Part shown: piece after piece, positions 32,826 to 41,721 of the stretch
How the letters are laid out: every line of letters begins with the position of its first letter
How positions within the stretch are numbered: the first letter of the stretch is position 1
DNA from: Prorocentrum cordatum
Lineage: Eukaryota > Sar > Dinophyceae > Prorocentrales > Prorocentraceae
Reading direction: 5' to 3'
Length of the DNA stretch: 64,000 nucleotides
NCBI GenBank assembly: GCA_963575745.1
Contig: CAUYUJ010015688.1
Location: 1-64,000 of the forward strand
Made by a program: the position numbers and the translations under genes
Notes under the pieces: model-generated
What the model saw: only the letters and a program-made list of their open reading frames with translations
Told to the model about the DNA's origin: nothing
Databases searched by the model: none

Positions 32826-34536
32826 TCACGACCACAAGCCTGTCCAGGGAGCTTGCTGACCCTGACCTCGCGCACCCCATTTCCCTCCCTTGCCGCGATT
32901 GTCGCGCGGCTCGCCGCCGCCGCGGCCTTGGGCGCCCGCGCCTTTCTGCTGCCCATGCTCTTTCCCCTTTCCTTTTGCGCCCTGCGTGGACTGCCTCCTT
33001 TCCCAGGTCCAACCGCGCCTGTCCGCGTTAGCCGCCCGCTTCGCCTGCGCTTGCGCAGTCCGCCGCACGTCAGCAGGCCCGCCCACGTAGATCATCAAGG
33101 GCATGTGTGCTCCACGTTTGAACATCTCTCGCTGGGGGTCGAACTTCTCGAACTGGACTGGCTTCTGTTTCGACGGCGGGGTTCCAGACCAGCTCCGCGA
33201 AGCGGACCCCGTGTCGGAGTTCACTCTGAACGGGAACATCGCCTTGTCATTCTTCGCGCTGTCCAAGACCTCCGCCACCGCGGGTGAGACCTCGTCGAAG
33301 ACAGGCGTGAAAGACCACTGAACGCACTTGCCCCTGCGTGCGGCACCTGCGGGTGGTAGCTGGTGTACGGGAACCCCTGGCCTAGAAAAGGGATGTTCGT
33401 GATGGGGTAGGGGCGTTTACCCGTCTCTCTGCCGTCCTGGTCGCGAAGGGTCTCCATAACCATGGGGCAATTCGCAGGCAGGTCGGGCCCCTCGATCCCG
33501 AACGCAGAGAGACCGCGGCACATCCGAATCCCTTCGCACGGCCCTACGCGGAAGATGCCACACGAGTCGGCTCGGACAAACCTTTCGCGCTGCTGTTGCC
33601 AAGGATACCACGCTGCCAGATTGATCTGGAAGCCGCGCGCCCGCAGTTCCGGCACAACAAGGAAGAGCGCCATGTTGAAGTCCCCGCAGAGAATGCGGGG
33701 GCGGAGCTCGGCCAAGTACCTCGCCAGCATGCAACTCTTTCTTCGCCGTCTTGTAGTTCAAGTGCACGTTGGCGAACCTGAGCTCATCGAAGTCCTGGTC
33801 ATCAGAATCGGCTTCTCCGCTACCGCGGATTCTCCAAAATCGCATCTTTGCAGATGCAATCATGATCCTGCTAACCGCGGTCTTCGTGACCTTGGTCTTC
33901 GCTTTGTCCTTCTTCGTGTGCGTGCATGTTCCATCCTTTGTCCGATGGAACACTAGCAGCCGCATCCCCGACACCAGGGACTCCCTGCCGCATATCATAG
34001 TGCTGTCGCCCTCCTCTGGGCCTCGCACACCTATGAACTTGGCTGCAGGCCGCTGCGCGCCCTTGGCGCTGTCTCCGCCCTTCCCTGGGTCTTGTCTCAC
34101 GTAGTCCAGCAGGTCGCTAGAAGCTTCCTGGATGACTAGGAACTGGCAGGAAGAGCTTTTTCAGATCTTGTTGCATGTGCGCATGCAGTTCTGGAACGGT
34201 CCACTTCCCGCCCCAGTTGGCGGTCAAGACGCCAGAGGTGCCTCCATGGCTACTGCCTTTGCCACCCTTTCCCTTCGCACCCTCCCCACCACCGCGGGTG
34301 TCAACCGTCCAAACATCAGCAGAGCACTCCGTCCCGTCATCCCACAGGGGCTTCAGCAGGAGGTCTGCGCCCGGTGGGATGTCATCCAGATCTCCTGGCA
34401 TGCCAGATGCGTCCGTCGGCGCATAAGTGGGCAAGCTTCTGGGGGTTGCGCGGTCATCGTCATCTGCATCGCGGCCAGCGGAGCCCCCTGAGGAAGCTCC
34501 ATGACCATGGAGGCGAGCGAGCTCTAAGGCGGGCAT
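32826..34536 (-). CDS. EEP-type nuclease-like protein, frameshifted
   Basis: Starts at ATG 34536. The N-terminal part (34536-34117) is acidic and Gly-rich. Frame changes near 34120, 33730 and 33290 join four stretches. Seen in order: an ELRFANVHLNYKTAKKEL-like segment (about 33730-33790 minus), then LCGDFNMALF with the family Asp codon at 33680-33682, and AWYPW just after. Endonuclease/exonuclease/phosphatase proteins use the GDFN motif for metal-dependent phosphodiester cleavage, as in AP endonucleases and LINE endonucleases. The C-terminal part (33278-32826) is Lys/Gly/Arg-rich, suggesting nucleic-acid binding. It is last in a one-directional minus-strand block. Whether the frame changes are lesions or sequence errors cannot be told. 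Confidence 0.6.
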
Positions 34537-34943
34537 GCTTGAGCCGCGACAGCAACTGTAATGACGATAGTTAGGGTCTCTGCATGTCGCTGCTGGAATA
34601 ATTACATGAATGAGGCGAGGGCGAGGGCGCGCAGGAGGGTGGCGGGGAGGAAAGGAGGGGGGGAGGAAGGGATGTAACCTAATTGGGGTCTTCTATTGTT
34701 GCGGGGACCGGGGTCCCCAATGGTTCGGGAAGGCAGGGGGGGTCGAGAGCAGCGAGGAGTCCCGGGGGGGGCCCTCGCGGAGCAGATTTTTTTCGGTGAC
34801 GCTCCAGAGGCCAGCAGCACTCGGCAGCACCAGCGCGCTCCGCCACCGCGGAGACGCCTCGCCGGTCACAGCGGCATCGCCGCCGCCGCGGAGGAATGTC
34901 TAAGCGCGGGTAATGCCCGGCAAAATCAGGGCAGGCGCATCGC
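34537..34943. other. intergenic spacer with polypyrimidine tract on the minus strand
   Basis: 34620-34680 reads as a C/T-rich tract on the coding strand just upstream of the EEP-like gene start. It also holds a perfect NACC stem-loop at 34838-34853. No gene seen. Confidence 0.6.
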
Positions 34944-35375
34944 CTAACACGCGTCTGGTCTCATTGTGCATGAACTGAGACAGCGCATCTTTTCGACCCT
35001 CCTGCAGGTCTGCGCCCAGTCCTCGCCGTGGGTCGCAGCCATCCGACTGTCCCATTCCGTCTTGAAGAACTCCCATTGGCTCGTTTGCTCAGGTGACAGT
35101 TCGGCAGCTTTCCGAAGAGCTTGTAATACCTGGAAGCGCGCTTTTTGGTGCTCCTTATTACCGCCTTTTTTGTTCCCTTGCCCCAGCTGCTCCAAGGAGT
35201 AAACTCTCATCTGCTCCATCGCCGTCACCACGGCTTCGGCCTCTCTGTTCCTTGCGGATCTTCTTGGGCTTCTCCGTCGCCTCGCGCAACTCACGCTTGA
35301 CGCGCGCCTTTTCTTTCTCCGCCGACATCTGCTCTTTAAACGCAAGCCTGGCGCGGCGAGCCTCAGCCTCCTCAT
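34944..35375 (-). CDS. C-terminal part of the transposase-like protein
   Basis: Frame continuing the DDE-like protein after a frame change near 35250: the charged coiled-coil-like tail ends with a conserved-looking QALRKAAELSPEQTSQWEF stretch and stops at 34944. The part of this frame above 35260 is a shadow. No catalytic motif of its own. Confidence 0.5.
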   Translation of the reverse strand: MRRLRLAAPGLRLKSRCRRRKKRRASSVSCARRRRSPRRSARNREAEAVVTAMEQMRVYSLEQLGQGNKKGGNKEHQKARFQVLQALRKAAELSPEQTSQWEFFKTEWDSRMAATHGEDWAQTCRRVEKMRCLSSCTMRPDAC

Positions 35376-36714
35376 CTTGCAATGCTGCCTGCAATTTGTC
35401 GTGAACCATCGGGTCCTCCTGGGAGAGCGCCTTGTGCCGCTTGGTTTCCCTGTGCAGAACTGACGTCACAGTGAGAGCAAGAGACGCACCCACCTGAGTG
35501 TTCATGTTGCGAAATATATGTAGGGCCTCCTGTAAAGATCTCATCCTGGACGACTCCTGACTCATACGTTCCGCCTGCTGGTCGTCCAAGGACATACCAT
35601 GCGCTGCCCTCTCCTCTTTGTCGCCATCACCATGGCTGTTCGGAGCACCTCCGGTCTTCGCAAAATCGATCGCAACTTCACCTGGATCCACCCAGTCTGC
35701 CGCGTCGAAATCCAGCACCTCCTCGGTGTCCTCATCGTCGGCGCCGTCGTCCTGATCGTCGGCGTCGTCGTCCGCTTTCGCGGCGCGCTCGTCCTCCTCC
35801 TCCTCCTCCTTTCGGGCCTCGTCCGTTTCCCAAGGGACTCTATCTGGGTCCGCGGTGGCTTCGTCTTCCTGGCCAATTTTCACCTCATCTAGGTGGCCCC
35901 TGCGAGGGTACGGCGTGATGAGCGACTGCGCAGTCTTGTAGTTCCAAAGCAAAAGGCCAGCAGCGTGCTTCTCCGCAACTTCCGCCACCGCGGAGTCAAT
36001 GCGGCTTCGCATGCCCATTTCATCCCAGAAGTCTTTGGCCTCTCTGCATATTTGATCATCTTCAGAACCGTCCAATGCGACCGTTGTGCCCGTGAGTTTG
36101 TATCCCTTACATGCTTGCACATGGAGAGTCCTATTGGAAATGACCTGTGCCATGATATCGATGTTCTCCTCTTTCGTCAGGTCCACCATGCCGCCGCCAC
36201 TGATTCGCGCTTTCTCGACAATCCTGGCCGTTTGCAGTTCAATGAACCTCTTGCGAATGTGCAAATGCAGGTCGGTATCATTTGTTTGGCAGACCATAGA
36301 AGCCCCACCACCGTGGGTCACGCAGATGTAGCCGCGGGCCCAGCACAAGCGTTGCGCATTATCAGTGAGACCAGGGGCGTACGCATCTAATAGAAACAAC
36401 TCCCACCGTCTGCCAGGGCCCCACGGTAACAACCACTTCTCTAGGCAATCCGACAGCCCCTCGCGGGGGCACTTGGCGGCGCAGGTGGGCACGGGTTGAG
36501 GGGGGCTGGTTCGTTTCAATGAGGTGGAGGGCATGTGGGAAGGGGGGGGGAGGAGGGAGGTGGGCAGATTGGAGGGGGGAGGGGGGAGACAGGGCGGGGG
36601 GGGGGCAGAAGGGAGGGCCCACTGCGGCACACGGCGGAGCCAAATGATCGAGGACGTCGTGCACTCGGTACGACCCGCTCGGCCCCGTCGCCACGGAGAA
36701 CTTGAAGGGCACAT
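35158..36714 (-). CDS. DDE-type transposase/integrase-like protein, second half
   Basis: Real homology-like sequence starts near 36490 after a C/T-rich stretch. WELFLLDAYAP carries a candidate second catalytic Asp (36385-36387). THGGGASMV and QTNDTDLHLHIRK follow, with candidate third acidic residues at 36277-36279 and 36271-36273. The layout matches the DDE superfamily of pogo/CENP-B-like transposases (PF03184-type), which cut and join DNA with three acidic residues. Downstream is a long acidic, coiled-coil-rich tail (35900-35250) with DDADDQDDG. Assigned from motif order only; the family match is moderate. Confidence 0.55.
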   Translation of the reverse strand: MCPSSSPWRRGRAGRTECTTSSIIWLRRVPQWALPSAPPPPCLPPPPSNLPTSLLPPPSHMPSTSLKRTSPPQPVPTCAAKCPREGLSDCLEKWLLPWGPGRRWELFLLDAYAPGLTDNAQRLCWARGYICVTHGGGASMVCQTNDTDLHLHIRKRFIELQTARIVEKARISGGGMVDLTKEENIDIMAQVISNRTLHVQACKGYKLTGTTVALDGSEDDQICREAKDFWDEMGMRSRIDSAVAEVAEKHAAGLLLWNYKTAQSLITPYPRRGHLDEVKIGQEDEATADPDRVPWETDEARKEEEEEDERAAKADDDADDQDDGADDEDTEEVLDFDAADWVDPGEVAIDFAKTGGAPNSHGDGDKEERAAHGMSLDDQQAERMSQESSRMRSLQEALHIFRNMNTQVGASLALTVTSVLHRETKRHKALSQEDPMVHDKLQAALQDEEAEARRARLAFKEQMSAEKEKARVKRELREATEKPKKIRKEQRGRSRGDGDGADESLLLGAAGAREQKRR

Positions 36715-37888
36715 GTCTGGATTCCGCGAATGTTTTCAATTTGCCCTCCAGCTGTTTACCCTCTGCCTTGAACATCAATTCGCACCCTGGCACTTCTCGC
36801 ATAACCCTTTCTCGGCAAGAATCCGTGACCGAATTCAAGCTCCAGCGCTGCCTCGTCGCCGCATGGTTTTCGATCAAGGGTGCTGTGACCGCGCTCGTCA
36901 GTGAAAGCGTGTTCCCCTCGCAGCTTCCCGCCTCGTTCATGTGGAATGGAGATTGGTCGACGTTCCGCATTTCTGGGTCGTACCCATGATGCAGCATGAC
37001 CATCTTCCGTAGTCTCGACACGATGACCCAGGAAAGAGACAGGCGTTCCGCCAAGACCACGCGCGGCACTTTGAATTTACGATTCGGCTTCCGCGAGGAA
37101 ATCCGGCACTCCCTCATGAAGCCAGCCAACCATCTACCGTTGATCTGCACGGTCTGAGGTGCCGTCTTCTTGTTTAGGTGGACCACATAATACTCTTCCT
37201 GTAGTTGCAGCGCTTTCGCCAACAGGACTTTCTTTGGGAAGCGGCACGTGACCTTCACGTCCACGCTGTGCCGCATGATGCTGTACGGCTCGGCCAATTG
37301 TTCCCGCAACGTTGCGCACGCCTTGTGTCTGCCAGCGCCCCAACATCTACGTCGCTTGAAGTCCCGAACTGTACAATTCGTCCCTTTTCTGTACTGCCAA
37401 CCCTTCTGGTCCGGACGGACGGGGCGCTCCGCCACCGCGGATGTCAGGAACTGTTGCACTGCGTGCTGGTATATTCTGAATACTCGCCTGTAATCGACCC
37501 AAGCCTTTTTTTTGTCTTTCAGAGCAAGGGGGATTTCTTTTCCCTGGGGCACGGCTAGACCGGTGACCTGGGCGACGGCGGGGTGCTCTGTGGCAAACGC
37601 CTTGAACAGACCGCGCGGGAATCTGCCGCGCTGCAATTGAGAAGAGGTCTTTCCGTCCAAGGGCCCTTTGTGCTCCTCCATCCATGCTAGGAAGTATTCC
37701 GCGGCCTTTCGCTTCTTAGGGAGGGGTGCGTCGCGGCCCAACAAGAACGTCGGCGCAAGTTTTTTTGTGCGTCTTCGCCTCCCCGTCATCTCGGGTCGCG
37801 TGCTCGCGAACCATGGCATTCGCGCACTCATCGGGCAGGCGCTTGAGCATGCCGACAATGATCTCCCGCGCCGCCGTGCGCAGGTCAC
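36362..37888 (-). CDS. DDE-type transposase/integrase-like protein, first half
   Basis: Useful sequence runs from about 37765 to 36640. A Lys/Arg-rich N-terminal half (possible DNA-binding region) is followed by YDPEMRNVDQSPFHMNE, where the Asp at 36956-36958 fits the first catalytic acid (N-x-D-Q-x-P is typical of pogo/Tc1-like DDE enzymes). Then come RQRWSLNSVTDSC and FSVATGPSGSYRVHDVLDHL. It joins the preceding OTU-like frame at an A7 run (about 37760-37766) by a one-base shift. It loses coherence in a G/C-homopolymer, pyrimidine-rich stretch (36520-36640), which could be an intron or an insertion. Confidence 0.58.
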   Translation of the reverse strand: MTCARRRGRSLSACSSACPMSARMPWFASTRPEMTGRRRRTKKLAPTFLLGRDAPLPKKRKAAEYFLAWMEEHKGPLDGKTSSQLQRGRFPRGLFKAFATEHPAVAQVTGLAVPQGKEIPLALKDKKKAWVDYRRVFRIYQHAVQQFLTSAVAERPVRPDQKGWQYRKGTNCTVRDFKRRRCWGAGRHKACATLREQLAEPYSIMRHSVDVKVTCRFPKKVLLAKALQLQEEYYVVHLNKKTAPQTVQINGRWLAGFMRECRISSRKPNRKFKVPRVVLAERLSLSWVIVSRLRKMVMLHHGYDPEMRNVDQSPFHMNEAGSCEGNTLSLTSAVTAPLIENHAATRQRWSLNSVTDSCRERVMREVPGCELMFKAEGKQLEGKLKTFAESRHVPFKFSVATGPSGSYRVHDVLDHLAPPCAAVGPPFCPPPALSPPSPLQSAHLPPPPPFPHALHLIETNQPPSTRAHLRRQVPPRGAVGLPREVVVTVGPWQTVGVVSIRCVRPWSH

Positions 37889-39572
37889 ATTTCCACCTCA
37901 AGGCCCGCGCCTCCTCTTCGCTGTAGTGCCTCTCTGCTTGCTGCGGCACCTCTAACAGGGCGCCCTCTGCGCCGCCATCACCATGGCGATGCTCCGTGGG
38001 GCGCGCAGCGACCAACGCCGCGCCCGCGGCATCTAACTCGTAGAGCCCCAAATGGTTATCGATCTCTCCCGTGTGCCGCAACATCGCCACGAAAGCTCGA
38101 TTGCCCGCGTGCTCGAGAATGTAGGCGCACAACTCGCAACGCAGAGCGTCCCGGTTCACGCTGCTGCGGTTCCAGCCGAGCATGAAACACATCACGTCGA
38201 GGCCACAATCTCCATCCGTAACTGTTGCAACGAGCTGCACGGAGTGCGACAAGTACTGCGCATAGAAAAAACGGGTCTCCTCGCACATGCTCTCGGCCAG
38301 GCTGGCGCCAGCAGGGGCGCCGCCACCATCGAGCGGGAAACCCGCCACCCAATGGTTGGTTCGCAGGGCCTCGTCATCCAACCCGCGGACTGAGCCATCA
38401 TCTCGGAACGCACAGGAGACAGCATGGCATTTTGCAACCACACTCACAGCATCATTGGCCCACGGAGCATACTTGACCAATGCATCTTCACATGTGTCCC
38501 CGTACCAAAGAAAGACGCGCGCGCGATACCGCAACGCAGAAATCACGAACATGGCGATTCCGATGTATCCGCGGGGCTCTTCCATAGCAATTGCGACCCT
38601 ATTCAACTCTGCTGCCGCCCTCTCGTTGTGCACCCCGCTGGCTGCGACAAGATTCTCGACGGGGTCCACGTCTTCCACGTTTGTGACATCGATGTCGCAC
38701 CCCGCAACCGCGGGTAGCTGCAGTGGAGGGACCTTCGCTGGCGCGACCGCTGCCGCCGCTTCTGGTGGCCTAGGCGCGGCACAGGGAATGAACAACAACG
38801 CGGCCCTTTCAGGCGGCGCGACGACTTCTGCGGATGAGGACGTGACAGCAGGCGGCGGCGCGGGAGCCACCGCTGCTAAGTCCGCCACTGGGGGTTGCAG
38901 AGATGGCTGCGGTTGTGGCGGAGGTGGCGCCTCCTCCGCCACTGAGGGTGGCAGAGGTGCCGCCACTGGGGGTGGCAGAGGTGGCTCCGGTTCTTGCGGA
39001 GGTGCCGCCACTGGCGGTTGTGGCGGAGGTGCCGCCACTGGGGGTGGCAGAAGTGGCTTCGGTTCTGGCGGAGGCGCCGCCGCTGGCGCTGGCTGCTGCG
39101 CTGCTGGCGTTGGCGCTTCGGGCGCCACTGGGGGTGCCAGAGGTGCCGCCACTGGGGGTGGCGGAGCCGCTGCTGCTTCGGGCGGAGGCGCTGCTGCTTC
39201 GGGCGCCAACTCCGCTACCGCGGAGGCCGGTGGCGCCGTGCCCGCCCCAGGTGCCGACCCCGCCACAGGTGGTGCATCGAGTAGTCGCACGTGGTTCGGA
39301 GGGGACAGGCGACGCCCATATTTAGATGCGGGGTATTTGGCCGAGCACGGAGCAGCGGCGCACACGTGCAAACGGAGACCAGGCGTCCACCCTTTTGAGT
39401 CACAAAAGCAACAGGAAGCCCAGCCGTGTACCCCAGCTGGGCGCTTCGTCGGGAGCGAAGGTTTCTGCTCCCATTTGGCCTTGAAGATTTTCCCAGATTC
39501 GTCAATCACGCGGAATTCCCCAAGATACTTTGCTACCGTTTCAACGGTGGGCTGGTCAGCCTGCGCGGACAT
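37716..39572 (-). CDS. OTU-type cysteine protease-like protein, likely fused to the DDE protein
   Basis: 618-residue frame. N-terminus: a Cys/His-rich patch (CCFCDSKGW ... LHVC ... C), about residues 50-85. Residues 110-260 are a Pro/Ala-rich PPPVAAP repeat. Residues 440-500 contain TDGDCGLDVMCFMLGW followed by ALRCELCAYI, the arrangement of OTU proteases (D-G-x-C with nucleophile Cys, codon 38205-38207, followed by an R-x2-L-R-x2-V/C-type helix). OTU enzymes cleave ubiquitin-like tags. The catalytic His is not certain; HLGLYEL is a candidate. The end of the frame runs into the DDE-like frame through an A7 run, so both may be one protein. OTU call moderate. Confidence 0.55.
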   Translation of the reverse strand: MSAQADQPTVETVAKYLGEFRVIDESGKIFKAKWEQKPSLPTKRPAGVHGWASCCFCDSKGWTPGLRLHVCAAAPCSAKYPASKYGRRLSPPNHVRLLDAPPVAGSAPGAGTAPPASAVAELAPEAAAPPPEAAAAPPPPVAAPLAPPVAPEAPTPAAQQPAPAAAPPPEPKPLLPPPVAAPPPQPPVAAPPQEPEPPLPPPVAAPLPPSVAEEAPPPPQPQPSLQPPVADLAAVAPAPPPAVTSSSAEVVAPPERAALLFIPCAAPRPPEAAAAVAPAKVPPLQLPAVAGCDIDVTNVEDVDPVENLVAASGVHNERAAAELNRVAIAMEEPRGYIGIAMFVISALRYRARVFLWYGDTCEDALVKYAPWANDAVSVVAKCHAVSCAFRDDGSVRGLDDEALRTNHWVAGFPLDGGGAPAGASLAESMCEETRFFYAQYLSHSVQLVATVTDGDCGLDVMCFMLGWNRSSVNRDALRCELCAYILEHAGNRAFVAMLRHTGEIDNHLGLYELDAAGAALVAARPTEHRHGDGGAEGALLEVPQQAERHYSEEEARALRWKCDLRTAAREIIVGMLKRLPDECANAMVREHATRDDGEAKTHKKTCADVLVGPRRTPP

Positions 39573-39723
39573 GCGCGCTCGCCGAGGCGCGCCTCGCCAC
39601 CGCGAGCTGCGCCGCCACCGCAGCGAAATCGCGCCCCGGTGGAAACTGTGACCCTACACAGCGCGCGGCTTTGAAGCATAAACGGCGTTGGAGTCGAGCA
39701 AGAGGAGCAAGAATAAGAACGCT

Positions 39724-40191
39724 CGCGGGTGACCCGGCCGCCGTCGGCCTCCTTAACGAGCCACAGAAAAGTTTCATTCAGTTTTTGGAATTACGGATCG
39801 GCTTTTCTATTGTGGACAATACAGGACTCCCCAACGCTTTCGCGGGTGACCCGGCCGCCGTCGGCCTCCTTAAAGAGCCGCAGAAAAGTTTCGTTCAGTT
39901 TTTGAACTTACAGGTCGGCTTTTATATTGTGGACAACACAGGACTCCCCAACGCTTTCGCGGGTGACCCGGCCGCCGTCGGCCTCCTTAAAGAGCAGCAG
40001 AAAATTTTCATTCAGTTTTTGGAATTACAAGTCGGCTTTTCTATTGTGGACAATACAGGACTCCCCAACGCTTTCGCGGGTGACCCGGCCGCCGTCGGCC
40101 TCCTTAAAGAGCCATGGAAAAGTTTCATTCAGTTTTTGGAATTACAGGTAGACTTTTCTATTGTGGGCAATGCAGGAGGCGGAGGAAGATG
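39724..40191. repeat. 117-bp satellite, four units, open in the plus frame
   Basis: Units start at 39724, 39841, 39958 and 40075 (exact 117-bp steps) with CGCGGGTGACCCGGCCGCCG. 117 is 39 codons, so one frame stays open and would give a 39-residue repeat with GDPAAVGLLKEPQKSFIQF. The opposite-strand neighbours and lack of flanking domains make real coding doubtful. Another one and two-thirds units lie at 46644-46835. Confidence 0.9.
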
Positions 40192-40483
40192 ATGCAAGGG
40201 AGGCGTCTTTTCATCGCGCGCGCTTCGGACGAGGCATTCGAGCTGCGTTTGTAACCGCGGGAACTACAAGGGGCAAGCCATGTGTCACTGCGTGCTAAAA
40301 CGTCCTGCTTGTGGCAACCCCAGCCCTCCATGACCATGGGGCCAAGTGCAGGAGTCTTGAAACCCTGAGTCACGCACTGACGTTTTCTAGGAATGACTTG
40401 CCGTCCTTGTTCGCCTGTTCGGAGACCCCCCTGATCTCCCGAGCCCCGTTGCGAGCGCAGGGAACACCATTACCATGGCGTCT

Positions 40484-41154
40484 CTACGCGCCGCCTGAAG
40501 CGCCGCTTGGCCCCGCCGAGTCTGGAGAAACCATCGGGGCGCCCTTCAGCATGTTCTGCACGTATAAGTACCTCACCGCCCAGTCCAGATCGTTCAAATG
40601 GAACCAAATCTGCTTGCGATCCTCGATGAAGAGCTTGATCTTGCGGACCTCCTGGCAGAGAGGATCCTGCTCGGGGCACCGCTCGGGCATGCTCACCGTG
40701 ACCACGGTGTTTTTTTCACGTGGTTCTTGTAGTAGCGGGTGCGCTTTGCACCCTGCACTCCTGCCACCTTGGTGCGGTCTGTGTCGGCCCCGCCGTTCTG
40801 GTCGATCTCGGCCATCGGGTCGTAGTCTTCCCCCTGCACCTCCGCCTCTTGGGCGTCTGGCGCCTCCGGCGCTTCGTCGCCGTCGCAGAGCTTCTCCACG
40901 TGGGTACGCAGGTCGGCGAGTAACGAGGTGCGCCCAAACGAACTCTGGGAGTACTTCGTCGAGCCCGTTGTAAGGCCGATCAGCCACTGGTCTGTGAAAG
41001 CCAACTTCACAAACCTCTCCTCCACCGAGGAGCTTGGAGAGCGAACGACCTTGGAGACGAGAGGCGCAAACTTGCCGCTGTGGCCCCCGCGCACGTGAAC
41101 CTGACCGAACTGAAACTCGAGGGGCTTGAACTTTGGGAGAGCGAACCCTGCCAT
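40484..41154 (-). CDS. unrecognised protein B, conserved-looking, one frameshift
   Basis: Starts at ATG 41154 (MAGFALPKFKPLEF). A compact N-terminal domain (41154-40900) is followed by an acidic linker. The frame changes at a T7 run (about 40710-40716), right beside a perfect 6-bp NACC stem-loop (40694-40709), and continues with RKIKLFIEDRKQIWFHLNDLDW to a stop at 40484. Length would be about 220 residues. I recognise no family. Its upstream side has a polypyrimidine tract and a cluster of palindromes. Confidence 0.55.
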
Positions 41155-41281
41155 TTTCGAGGCTGCTCCGCAACCGCGTAGACGCGGCCGGGGAAATCCG
41201 CAACCGCGAAAAGGTCGCGAGTCTCCGCCGCCGTGGATCCAGCTTGAGCCACTGCGGGGGGCCGACGGAACGACACCGTGT

Positions 41282-41392
41282 GACAACCATCGCCAGGCGA
41301 TGGTTGTCACCCGGCGATGGTTGTCACCCCAACACCCATGACAACCATCGCCAGGCGATGCTTGTCACCCCAAGACGTTGACAACCATCGCC
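41282..41392. repeat. cluster of GACAACCATCGCC palindromes
   Basis: A perfect 27-bp hairpin (GACAACCATCGCC, A, GGCGATGGTTGTC) at 41282-41308, a further right half at 41313-41325, a second hairpin with one mismatch at 41340-41366, and a left half at 41380-41392. They lie between protein genes B and C. Two partial copies sit upstream of another gene at 50038-50062. Confidence 0.93.
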
Positions 41393-41399
41393 AGGGGGG

Positions 41400-41600
41400 G
41401 ACTTCCGGAGCCCTTCCAGGATAATTCGGCGCCGTCCGGCGGGCAAGGGGGGCGCGGAGAGGAGAGGCGGGCGTCGAGGCAGAGGCGCGGAGGGGAGAGG
41501 CGGGCGTCGAGGCAGAGGGCGGCTGCATGCAAATCGCACGTCGAGAGAGAGGAACGTGAAGAGGAGGGGGAGAAAGTGATGCGCAGGAAGAGGAAACATA
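41400..41600. other. polypyrimidine tract on the minus strand between genes C and B
   Basis: About 200 bp strongly G/A-rich on the plus strand, hence C/T-rich in the direction of transcription, with a 59-bp tandem pair (GGCGGGCGTCGAGGCAGAGG at 41465 and 41498). It could serve as a splice-acceptor tract. Confidence 0.5.
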
Positions 41601-41721
41601 GCATTTTTCGCGCCGCGCTTGACGCCCTCGCACGGATGCTCGGACACGGCCCTCGCCACCGCGAGTGCTTCTACGACGCCGCCACCGCGGAGAATATGCT
41701 CCGCCACCACTTCAGACGCCC

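Noticed and set aside
37755-37770. An A7-C run resembling a slippery site for programmed -1 frameshifting between the OTU-like and DDE-like frames.
   Set aside because: The shift needed is +1 (or -2), the zero-frame phase does not fit X-XXY-YYZ, and homopolymer error is simpler.
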